A stretch of 18,411 bases of DNA, taken from UBA9547 sp044349205. Lineage in GTDB: Bacteria; Bacteroidota; Bacteroidia; Cytophagales; UBA9547. The DNA lies in NCBI GenBank assembly GCA_044349205.1, contig JBIKRJ010000024.1, forward strand, positions 1 through 18,411, read 5' to 3'. Shown piece after piece: positions 7,763 to 14,182 of this stretch. How positions within the stretch are numbered: position 1 is the first letter of the stretch; the number at the start of each line of letters is the position of its first letter. The position numbers and the translations under genes are program-made. The notes beneath the pieces are model-generated. The model ran no database searches and was not told where the DNA came from. It saw nothing but the letters and a program-made list of their open reading frames with translations.

Positions 7763-8518
7763 TTACTTCCTATCGTATTTACTTTTTACGTTGAATGGGA
7801 AGCGCATTTGTTTGTCTTTTATGTCTACTCGCTGATGGTTGATGGTGATGTTCGATTTCATAAGCCCATTTTTAGTAGCATAATTGGTTAGCAATTTGGT
7901 TGTGAAAGCGTACTGAAATGAATCGAGAGGAGCAAAATCAGAATATTTGACTGTGACATTGTTTTGGGTTCTAAGGTCTTTGAGTACTACATTTTCAAGC
8001 TTTAAACTCGATTTGCTGATGTGGTTCATAATGTCCAGATTCGATTTATTTTGTCTGAGAATGGCAAAATCACCTTCAAAAGAGAGGGAGTCGTTTGGTT
8101 TTATAGGATTGATTAGGTTTCCCATAAAGACCGATTGCAACATTTGAAAATCGAGCGCTACTCCAAAATTTCCTCTGATATAGTCCAAGCCCACAGCATA
8201 AAAATCTTTGTGAATTTTGTCGATGACGAATATAGAGTCTTGTGTAATGAGCGCGCGCACTACTTCAATGCCCAAGGCAGGGTTGACCGAAATCCAAATT
8301 ACACTGTCTTTTCTGATTCGAATGGTGAGGGGAGAGGTAAATTGGTTTGTTCCATCATCGAAATCTACTTTGGCTTTGGACTGGAAATACTCAAAGTTTA
8401 TTTCATTTACTTTGATGGTTGCTTTTGGCGCTTTTATTGGTTGGCTTTTTTGAAAATGTTTTCGGCACGAAACCAGTAAAACCGAAAAAATAATCAGCAT
8501 GGGAACGAGTTTATTCAT
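7763..8518 (-). CDS. DUF4292-type lipoprotein, LolB-like
   Basis: 251 residues from ATG 8518; a TTG at 8536 would add six residues before the signal and fits less well. The N-terminus is a lipoprotein signal with lipobox LLVSC and lipidated Cys18. The body is rich in amphipathic beta strands: SPLTIRIRKDSVIWISVNP, LGIEVVRALITQDSIFVID, then a FYAVGLDYI segment and a helix leading to FMGNLINP. I recognise it as the Bacteroidota DUF4292 family. The strand order with a central N-P-x-L-G-x-E turn resembles LolB, the outer-membrane receptor for lipoproteins; that link is inference. The start overlaps the stop of the upstream TPR gene by 8 bases, indicating translational coupling. The likely location is the outer membrane, facing the periplasm. 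Confidence 0.85.
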   Translation of the reverse strand: MNKLVPMLIIFSVLLVSCRKHFQKSQPIKAPKATIKVNEINFEYFQSKAKVDFDDGTNQFTSPLTIRIRKDSVIWISVNPALGIEVVRALITQDSIFVIDKIHKDFYAVGLDYIRGNFGVALDFQMLQSVFMGNLINPIKPNDSLSFEGDFAILRQNKSNLDIMNHISKSSLKLENVVLKDLRTQNNVTVKYSDFAPLDSFQYAFTTKLLTNYATKNGLMKSNITINHQRVDIKDKQMRFPFNVKSKYDRK

Positions 8519-10241
8519 ACAGTCTTTTACCTTCAATTTTTTTGTCTAATAGTTCGGAATATCCATCGCCTTTTTTTGCTTTTTCCCAAGCAGAAATCGC
8601 TTTTTCTTTTTCGCCCAGTTGATATAGTACATCGCCATAATGTTCTATAATGGTCACATCGTCGGTTTTTTCTAAGGCTTTTTCAATATATTTTTTGGCA
8701 CTGGCATAGTCTTTTATTTGGTACAATACCCAGCCGTAGGTATCAAGGTAAGCAGGTTCATCGGGTTTTTTCTGAAGCATTTTTTCGCACATTTTTTTGG
8801 CTTCCTCCAGTCTTTCTTTTCGTAGCGATAAATAATAGCTGTAATTGTTCAAAACGTGGGGATTGTCGGGCTCAATGCGCAAAGCTTGTTCAAAAGATGA
8901 ATCAGATTTTATGTATTCTTTCAAATTGTTGTAGCTGTCGCCAATTTGGATAAGAAATTGAACCAAGTATTCGTTGTTGTTGACAACCAATTTTTTTCCA
9001 TTTTCATACCATTCCAACGCTTTATGATGGTTTTTTATACTTGAATAGGCCATACCTGCATAGAAGTAGAAAAGCGGATGGGTCGGGAAAACCTCTGTGG
9101 CATTTTCGGCATATTTTATAATGGTATCGTTCAGATTCAATTCTGAAGAGATTTCAAAAATCCGATTCCAAACTTCAAGTTGGGAATTGTCCAGTTGGGC
9201 TGTTTTTATGTAGCAGGAGAGAGCTTCCTTTTTAAATTCTTGCAACAATAAAATATCTCCATTCATAGAATGGGCTTTTGCCTCATTGGGATGTGTTTTT
9301 ACCAACATATCGCCAAGTATTGTCAATCTTTTTTGGGTCAAACTATCAATACTGGGTTGGCGAAGTATGGTGAAGAGCACATGGATTTTGGCGTCAATTT
9401 CTATGTTGGGCGATTGAAATGCTTTTTGAAGTTCTGTATCTGCCTCGTTTACCTTGCCTTCACTTTGATAGAGTTTAAAAAAGGCCAGACTTAAATATGG
9501 GTTGTTGGGGTTCTTGGAAACGTATTCCTGCAAAATCTTTTTTGCCTCATCTTTTCGGTTGAAGCCATACAACATCTCTACAAAGTCCAACAACATGTAC
9601 TCATTGTCTGGATTCGCTTCCAACAATTTTTTCCATTCGTTAATAACTTCCGGCATCCGATTGTGTTTCAAGTGCAACAGTTGCCTTTGTTTTATGACCT
9701 CTTCGTTCAGGCCAAATATCTCTTCTATTTTGTTATAGGTTTTGATTGCTTCATTGTCTTCGTTTAGTAAAACTTGCAAATTGGCGATTAGTAAAAGCAA
9801 GTTTTCTTGTCCTTTGTGTGCTTTGATTAGTTTTTCATAAATTTTGATGGCCTCCTTGTATTTTTTCTGGCCTTCAAGCATTTGCGCCAGATAAAAAGTA
9901 TAATGAGTATTTTCGGGGGCATACTCTACTGCTTTTTGGCACATTTCAAATGCTTTGTCCAGCATTCTCATTTCACCATAACATTCAGTGAGTTTATAAT
10001 AAATGGCTGCTGTTTTGGGCTGAAATTTTAAGGCACGATGAAAAAAGTCGGCTGCCTTTGGATAGCGTCCCAAATGGAATTCTTTGTTTCCGTCTATGAA
10101 AAGTTCTTCGGCCTGTCTGTTAGTGTATTCTTCAACCGACTTTTTTTCTGCTTTTTTATTGCGCTTTTGGGCAGGAAGCAGAAAACTTCCTGCCACAAAT
10201 AGGCAAATGAGGGGAATGGTCTTTAGATTGATGTAGAGCAA
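8511..10241 (-). CDS. Exported tetratricopeptide repeat protein
   Basis: 576 residues from a TTG at 10241. An in-frame stop lies 15 bases upstream, and the first internal ATG is far inside the repeats. The TTG start provides a hydrophobic signal (about 8-24, ending LLPAQ), so a rare start codon is likely real. A basic linker (KRNKKAEKK) follows, then TPR motifs for nearly the whole length: AEELFIDGNKEFHLGRY and AADFFHRALKFQP (45-75), AIYYKLTECYGE (79-90), and later copies. The last three are strong (NNYSYYLSLRKERLEEA, YLDTYGWVLYQIKDYASA, EHYGDVLYQLGEKEKA). TPR proteins are protein-binding scaffolds; the partner is unknown. The position between the sugar nucleotidyltransferase (12 bases upstream) and the lipoprotein gene it overlaps suggests a periplasmic envelope-assembly role. 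No enzymatic domain is seen. Confidence 0.9.
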   Translation of the reverse strand: MLYINLKTIPLICLFVAGSFLLPAQKRNKKAEKKSVEEYTNRQAEELFIDGNKEFHLGRYPKAADFFHRALKFQPKTAAIYYKLTECYGEMRMLDKAFEMCQKAVEYAPENTHYTFYLAQMLEGQKKYKEAIKIYEKLIKAHKGQENLLLLIANLQVLLNEDNEAIKTYNKIEEIFGLNEEVIKQRQLLHLKHNRMPEVINEWKKLLEANPDNEYMLLDFVEMLYGFNRKDEAKKILQEYVSKNPNNPYLSLAFFKLYQSEGKVNEADTELQKAFQSPNIEIDAKIHVLFTILRQPSIDSLTQKRLTILGDMLVKTHPNEAKAHSMNGDILLLQEFKKEALSCYIKTAQLDNSQLEVWNRIFEISSELNLNDTIIKYAENATEVFPTHPLFYFYAGMAYSSIKNHHKALEWYENGKKLVVNNNEYLVQFLIQIGDSYNNLKEYIKSDSSFEQALRIEPDNPHVLNNYSYYLSLRKERLEEAKKMCEKMLQKKPDEPAYLDTYGWVLYQIKDYASAKKYIEKALEKTDDVTIIEHYGDVLYQLGEKEKAISAWEKAKKGDGYSELLDKKIEGKRLYE

Positions 10242-10253
10242 TCTTATTGTTTT

Positions 10254-11258
10254 TTACTCTGAAATGACATTGTAGTCGCCAATGCTCAAATCGCGCACAT
10301 GACCTTCATAAGTGGCATTGTTGCCTAGCATTGAATTGCTTATTACTGCATTTTTAATACTCGAGTTTTCTTGCACGATACTTTTATTGACGACCGAATT
10401 GGTGACTTTGGTTCCGTTGCCCAAAGACACATAAGGCCCTACCACGCTGTTGTGCAAAACCACATTTTCGCCAATGAAAGAAGGTTGTATGACCACCGAA
10501 TTTTCCATCTTAACAGAATCGGCTACCAATTTTGTTCCTTGAAGGTATCCAAGATACGATTTATTGGTATCTACGGTTGAATTTTTGTTCCCGCAATCGA
10601 GCCATTCGCTTATTTGGCCTGGCACAAATTTGGTGCCTTTGTTTTTCATGTTCTCCAAGGCATTGGTTATCTGGAACTCGCCTTTGTCTTTGATGTCGTT
10701 ATCGAGCAAATATTTGATTTCATTGGCCAAATAACGACCATCTTTGAAATAGTAAATGCCAATAATTGCCAAGTCTGAAACAAATGTTTCTGGTTTTTCG
10801 ACAAAATCGGTGATGTGTCCCGAATCGCTTATTTTCACTACGCCAAAGGGTTTGGGGTCTTCGACTTTTTGTACCCAAATAACGCCATCGTTGTTCGTGT
10901 CCATTTTAAAGTCTGCTTTGAAAAGCGTATCGGCAAATGCCACTACCAAATTGCCTTGCAATGAAGGTTCGGCACAATACACTGCGTGGGCAGTTCCCAA
11001 AGGTTGGGTTTGGTAGTAAATAGAACATTTGGCTCCGACAGACTGGGCGATGTCTTGAAGTTTTTTTTCTACTTCTTTTCCAAAATCACCAATAATGAAT
11101 GCCACTTCTTCTACTTTTTCGCCACATACTTTGGCAATGTCTTCGACAAGGCGTTGCACGATGGGTTTTCCTGCGATGGGCACTAGCGGTTTAGGAACTG
11201 TAAGGGTATGAGGCCTCATTCGTTTGCCCATACCAGCCATTGGAACTATAATTTTCAT
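10254..11258 (-). CDS. NDP-sugar pyrophosphorylase (glucose-1-phosphate nucleotidyltransferase-like)
   Basis: 334 residues. It joins an NTP with a sugar 1-phosphate to give NDP-sugar for cell-surface glycans. The N-terminal Rossmann-type domain has the nucleotide-binding start VPMAGMGKRMRPHT (Gly9, Gly11, Arg13) and PKPLVPIAGKP (22-32) with the catalytic Lys region. QPLGTAHA (85-92), a metal-binding AD (109-110), VEKP (153-156), EFQITNA (194-200) and EWLDCGN (218-224) follow. From about residue 245 to the end is a left-handed beta-helix with hexapeptide repeats (VIQPSFIGENVVLHNSVVG), as in RmlA-like long forms or GlmU. The C-terminal helix may give oligomerisation or a second activity, but no acetyltransferase motif is evident. 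The specific sugar cannot be told from sequence alone. It lies 28 bases after dut and 12 before the TPR gene, in the same operon. Confidence 0.92.
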   Translation of the reverse strand: MKIIVPMAGMGKRMRPHTLTVPKPLVPIAGKPIVQRLVEDIAKVCGEKVEEVAFIIGDFGKEVEKKLQDIAQSVGAKCSIYYQTQPLGTAHAVYCAEPSLQGNLVVAFADTLFKADFKMDTNNDGVIWVQKVEDPKPFGVVKISDSGHITDFVEKPETFVSDLAIIGIYYFKDGRYLANEIKYLLDNDIKDKGEFQITNALENMKNKGTKFVPGQISEWLDCGNKNSTVDTNKSYLGYLQGTKLVADSVKMENSVVIQPSFIGENVVLHNSVVGPYVSLGNGTKVTNSVVNKSIVQENSSIKNAVISNSMLGNNATYEGHVRDLSIGDYNVISE

Positions 11259-11286
11259 AGATTAAGTATAAAGGAATTGATTGATT

Positions 11287-11733
11287 TTAATTTACGCCTG
11301 TGCTGCCATAACCTCCTGCGCCTCTTTCTGTTTCACTCAGCGCTTCTGTTATTTCCCATTGTATGCTCTCGTGTTTTGATATGACCATTTGAGCAATTCT
11401 TTCTCCGTCGTTGACCAAAAAATCAGTATCGGAAAGGTTGACTAAAAGTACTTTTATTTCACCGCGATAGTCGGCATCGATGGTACCAGGGCTATTCAAC
11501 ACGGTAAGTCCATGTTTGAATGCCAAACCACTACGGGGTCTTATTTGCGCTTCATAGCCAGTAGGCAATTCGATGTATAAACCCGTGCCTATCAACTTGC
11601 GTTCCAAAGGTTTTAAATTTACGGGTTGGGCAAGTTCAGCCCTCAAATCCATGCCTGCCGACGATTCGGTTTGGTACTGAGGTAAAGGGTGTTTAGACTG
11701 ATTAATGATTTTTATGCGCATAGAACGAGCCAT
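11287..11733 (-). CDS. dut: dUTP diphosphatase
   Basis: 148 residues. It hydrolyses dUTP to dUMP and PPi, keeping uracil out of DNA and feeding thymidylate synthesis. All five trimeric dUTPase motifs are present: AGMDLRA (26-32), RPRSGLA (65-71), LNSPGTIDADYRGEI (79-93, with catalytic Asp86), ERIAQ (111-115) and the glycine-rich C-terminal lid RGAGGYGSTG (137-146). Length is standard. A second ATG (11721, residue 5) is an equally possible start. It is the second gene of the minus-strand run, 67 bases after the LOG-family gene. It is probably a chromosomal housekeeping copy, since no phage genes are nearby. Confidence 0.97.
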   Translation of the reverse strand: MARSMRIKIINQSKHPLPQYQTESSAGMDLRAELAQPVNLKPLERKLIGTGLYIELPTGYEAQIRPRSGLAFKHGLTVLNSPGTIDADYRGEIKVLLVNLSDTDFLVNDGERIAQMVISKHESIQWEITEALSETERGAGGYGSTGVN

Positions 11734-11800
11734 GAAATGAAAGTGGGCAATTTATGAAGTTTGTTTTTAAAAACCATATAAGGGTGTTTCAAATGCCACA

Positions 11801-12520
11801 CTAGAAGTTTGGTTGCAACAAATACTTCGAATAGAAGTCGTCGATAATGTCCACCGCTTCTTTGGCATTGTCCACCACATGAAAAAGATTCATGTCTTCG
11901 GGATTAATGTTGTGTTCCTTTTCCAAAAGCACCTCTTTTATCCAATCCAACAAACCTTTCCAATATTCAGTACCAACCAATACAATAGGGAACGCCCCAA
12001 TTTTCTTTGTTTGAATAAGTGTAATCGCCTCAAAAAGCTCGTCGAGAGTGCCAAATCCGCCTGGCATCACGATAAAACCTTGCGAATATTTGACAAAAAT
12101 GGTTTTACGTACGAAGAAGTAGTCAAAAGTGATGAGTTTGTCACTGTCAATGTAGGGATTGTGTGATTGTTCAAAAGGCAAATCGATGTTAAGGCCCACA
12201 GAACGCCCTTTTTCTGAATGCGCCCCTTTGTTACCAGCTTCCATTATGCCCGGGCCACCGCCTGTAATCACGCCATAGCCATGCCTGACTAGTTTGGCTG
12301 AAATTTCGACCGCCATTTGATAATACATGTTGTCGGGTTTTGTTCGGGCAGAACCAAAAATAGTTACACATGGGCCTATTTTGGCCATTTTTTCAAAAGC
12401 TTGTACAAATTCCGACATTACTTTAAAAATAGTCCATGAGTCTTCGCTCTTTATCTCGTTCCAGTTTTTGTCGCGAAAAGCCTGTTTTATGCGGCTTTCG
12501 TCTTCTAAATTCAAATCCAT
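11801..12520 (-). CDS. LOG-family Rossmann-fold protein (TIGR00730-like nucleotide phosphoribohydrolase)
   Basis: 239 residues. The family hallmarks are present: VTIFGSAR (52-59), GGGPGIMEA (87-95), FFVRK (135-139) with the conserved Arg, and PGGFGTLDE (153-161) with the catalytic-type Glu. Characterised LOG proteins remove ribose 5-phosphate from nucleoside monophosphates (cytokinin-type, or AMP/IMP/pyrimidine 5'-nucleotidase activity in bacterial members). The bacterial substrate here is unknown. No signal peptide is present, so it is cytoplasmic. A 50-residue helical N-terminal extension precedes the core. It is the first gene of the minus-strand run and is divergent from ispF, with 105 bases between their starts that should hold both promoters. 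Confidence 0.93.
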   Translation of the reverse strand: MDLNLEDESRIKQAFRDKNWNEIKSEDSWTIFKVMSEFVQAFEKMAKIGPCVTIFGSARTKPDNMYYQMAVEISAKLVRHGYGVITGGGPGIMEAGNKGAHSEKGRSVGLNIDLPFEQSHNPYIDSDKLITFDYFFVRKTIFVKYSQGFIVMPGGFGTLDELFEAITLIQTKKIGAFPIVLVGTEYWKGLLDWIKEVLLEKEHNINPEDMNLFHVVDNAKEAVDIIDDFYSKYLLQPNF

Positions 12521-12591
12521 TGTAAAAGATTAAAATGTAAAACTACTTCATTACACTACTACTTGAAAGCAAGATTGTGTTGTAAGCGAAT

Positions 12592-12597
12592 TATAAT
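12592..12597 (+). promoter_or_regulatory. TATAAT box upstream of ispF
   Basis: TATAAT lies 29 bases before ATG 12626. No -35 or -33 element at good spacing is evident (TTGAAA at 12563-12568 is 23 bases away). It also sits in an 8-bp palindrome ATTATAAT (12590-12597). It is only a weak candidate, since A+T-rich DNA gives this hexamer often. Confidence 0.25.
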
Positions 12598-12625
12598 CAT
12601 TTTTGTTGACTAATTAAGAGTGAAG

Positions 12626-13105
12626 ATGAAATTTCGAATTGGTTTTGGGTACGATGTGCATCCTTTGGTAGAAGGTCGTGAAATGTTTTTGGGTGGCATT
12701 AAAATACCCCATGAAAAAGGTTTTTTGGGACATTCTGACGCCGATGTGCTCATACATGCCATTTGTGATGCATTGCTAGGTGCAGCCAATCTACGTGATA
12801 TTGGATTTCATTTTCCAAACAATGATATGCGTTGGAAAGGCGCAGACAGCAAGGTATTGTTGAAGCAGGTATGTATAATACTGCAAGAACATGGTTATGT
12901 AATAGGAAATATCGATTCTACTTTGGCCATTGAAGCCCCTAAAATAAATCCCCATATCAAAGACATGCAAAAAGTGTTGGCCGAAACCATGTCGATATCT
13001 GAAGAAGACATTTCTATAAAAGCCACAACCAACGAAGAAATGGGTTATGTAGGTCGCAGAGAAGGTGCCAACGCTTATGCAGTGGCGCTGATTTATAAAA
13101 AATAA
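12626..13105 (+). CDS. ispF: 2-C-methyl-D-erythritol 2,4-cyclodiphosphate synthase
   Basis: 159 residues from ATG 12626; a GTG six bases earlier is an alternative start. It converts CDP-ME 2-phosphate to MEcPP and CMP in the non-mevalonate isoprenoid pathway. The metal ligands are in place: GFGYDVHPL gives Asp10 and His12, and GHSDADVLIH gives His44. DIGFHFPNNDMRWKGADS is the usual substrate loop, and KATTNEEMGYVGRREG is the C-terminal signature. Length matches the family. The other MEP-pathway genes are not in the window, so it stands alone. Its stop is one base from the stop of the convergent ROK kinase gene. It shows that the organism uses the MEP route. Confidence 0.97.
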   Translation: MKFRIGFGYDVHPLVEGREMFLGGIKIPHEKGFLGHSDADVLIHAICDALLGAANLRDIGFHFPNNDMRWKGADSKVLLKQVCIILQEHGYVIGNIDSTLAIEAPKINPHIKDMQKVLAETMSISEEDISIKATTNEEMGYVGRREGANAYAVALIYKK

Positions 13106-13106
13106 A

Positions 13107-14030
13107 TCAACTTTTATCCATACAAAGCGAAGCGGCTCCAATTATGCCCGCTTCGTTACCCAAGGTGGCCAGGTTTATGTTCATGCTTTCGTTGTAATAA
13201 GGCGTTAGGTGGTCGGAAAACTCTTTTTCGATAGAAGGTTGTATGAAATCAAATATTTCAGACACGCCACCCCCAATGATGATTCTTTTGATGTCCATGA
13301 TACGAACAGCAGCAATAAGTCCAATGCCTAATATATTGCCTACTTTTGCGTAAATTTTTATCGCAAGTTTGTCACCTTCACGGGCGGCAGCCAGCACTTC
13401 TTTCGTACTTGCTTCCGACTTGCCATTCAACCATGTAGATTTAGACCCCGATTTTTTCAAACCTTTCGAAATAATATTCAGAATTCCTTTTTTACCAATT
13501 TTGTCCTCCAGCGTTTTGCCGTTTTTGTACATAATGTGCCCCAATTCTAGGCCATTGCCATCACCGCCTTTGAATATTTTTCCGTCTATGATGGCGGCGC
13601 TACCAATTCCGGTACCCATTGTAATGAAAATAAAGTCCGACTTTACTTTATCTTTTCCAAAATGGTATTCGCCCAATGCAGCAGCATTGGCATCGTTTTC
13701 CATTCTAAAAGTGTGTTGGGGAAATTTTTTTGTAAGATTTTCAACCAAAGGATAGTGGCTAAGTTCTGGAATGTTGTGCAGTTCAAGCAGGCATTTGCTG
13801 TCTTTGGAAATAAGGCCAGGTACACCTATACCCACTTTTTTTACATCGGGTTGTAGCGCCAGTTGTTCGCCAATAAGCCTAAAAAGCTCGCCTGCAAAAT
13901 CACCCGATTTTCTGAGTTCCAAAGTAGAGATTTTTGTCTTGTTCAAAAGTTCTCCTTTAGAGGTAACAAATCCCATTTTAATGTTTGTACCTCCAATGTC
14001 AACGCCTAAAAATGTTTGCATCATGTTCAT
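13107..14030 (-). CDS. ROK-family sugar kinase, probable glucokinase, without the zinc-binding Cys motif
   Basis: 307 residues. The ATP-binding phosphate-1 loop is VDIGGTNIKMG (10-20). ENDANAAALGE contains catalytic Asp113, MGTGIGSAAIIDG is the phosphate-2 loop, and ELGH (162-165) supplies the substrate-binding Glu and His. IIGGGVSE (251-258) lies in the adenosine-binding part. Most ROK proteins continue after ELGH with a Cys-rich CGxxGCxE zinc motif. Here the segment is MYKNGKTLEDKIGKKGI with no Cys; the only Cys residues are 80 and 303. There is no DNA-binding domain, so it is a kinase rather than a ROK repressor. Glucose is a likely but unproven substrate. The start is 13 bases after the 3' end of tRNA-Ser, and pyk lies beyond the tRNA on the same strand. 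M3 and M4 are alternative starts. Confidence 0.9.
   Translation of the reverse strand: MNMMQTFLGVDIGGTNIKMGFVTSKGELLNKTKISTLELRKSGDFAGELFRLIGEQLALQPDVKKVGIGVPGLISKDSKCLLELHNIPELSHYPLVENLTKKFPQHTFRMENDANAAALGEYHFGKDKVKSDFIFITMGTGIGSAAIIDGKIFKGGDGNGLELGHIMYKNGKTLEDKIGKKGILNIISKGLKKSGSKSTWLNGKSEASTKEVLAAAREGDKLAIKIYAKVGNILGIGLIAAVRIMDIKRIIIGGGVSEIFDFIQPSIEKEFSDHLTPYYNESMNINLATLGNEAGIIGAASLCMDKS
13128..13155. other. Hairpin at the convergent ispF/ROK junction
   Basis: CGAAGCGG (13128-13135) and CCGCTTCG (13148-13155) are exact reverse complements with a 12-base loop, extendable by a G-T wobble and an A-T pair. It lies in the last codons of the ROK gene, just beyond the ispF stop. No U-tract follows on either strand, so it is not a classical intrinsic terminator. 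It could slow polymerase or protect the ispF 3' end. Confidence 0.35.
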
Positions 14031-14043
14031 TTATAAAAACTTG

Positions 14044-14131
14044 CAGAGAGTGAGGGATTCGAACCCTCGATACGCTTTAGGCATATACACACTTTCCAGG
14101 CGTGCTCCTTCGACCACTCGGACAACTCTCT
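14044..14131 (-). tRNA. tRNA-Ser (anticodon GGA)
   Basis: An 88-base class II tRNA on the minus strand, 5' end at 14131. The acceptor stem is a perfect 7 bp (AGAGAGT with ACTCTCT), and the discriminator is G, as serine tRNAs need. The D arm TCCGAGTGGTCGAAGGA is typical. The anticodon stem CACGC/GTGTG encloses loop CTGGAAA, with GGA at 14097-14095, reading UCC and UCU. The long variable arm pairs ATATGC with GCGTAT. The T arm is GAGGG TTCGAAT CCCTC. CCA is not encoded (the 3' flank is CAA). It sits 51 bases after pyk and 13 bases before the ROK start, on the same strand as both. Confidence 0.97.
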
Positions 14132-14182
14132 TTGCTATACGTTTGATAATACAATTTTGAATTTGTTTGTTAGTCTTCTGGC

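Noticed and set aside
8135..8479. Plus-strand open frames opposite the DUF4292 gene
   Set aside because: They overlap a well-supported lipoprotein gene and show no recognisable domain.
11287..11733. dut as a sign of a prophage
   Set aside because: No integrase, capsid or lysis genes are present; the gene sits in a housekeeping operon.
11763..11774. Palindrome GTTTTTAAAAAC between the LOG gene and dut
   Set aside because: It is an A/T homopolymer dyad that arises easily by chance; no stable stem or promoter can be argued from it.
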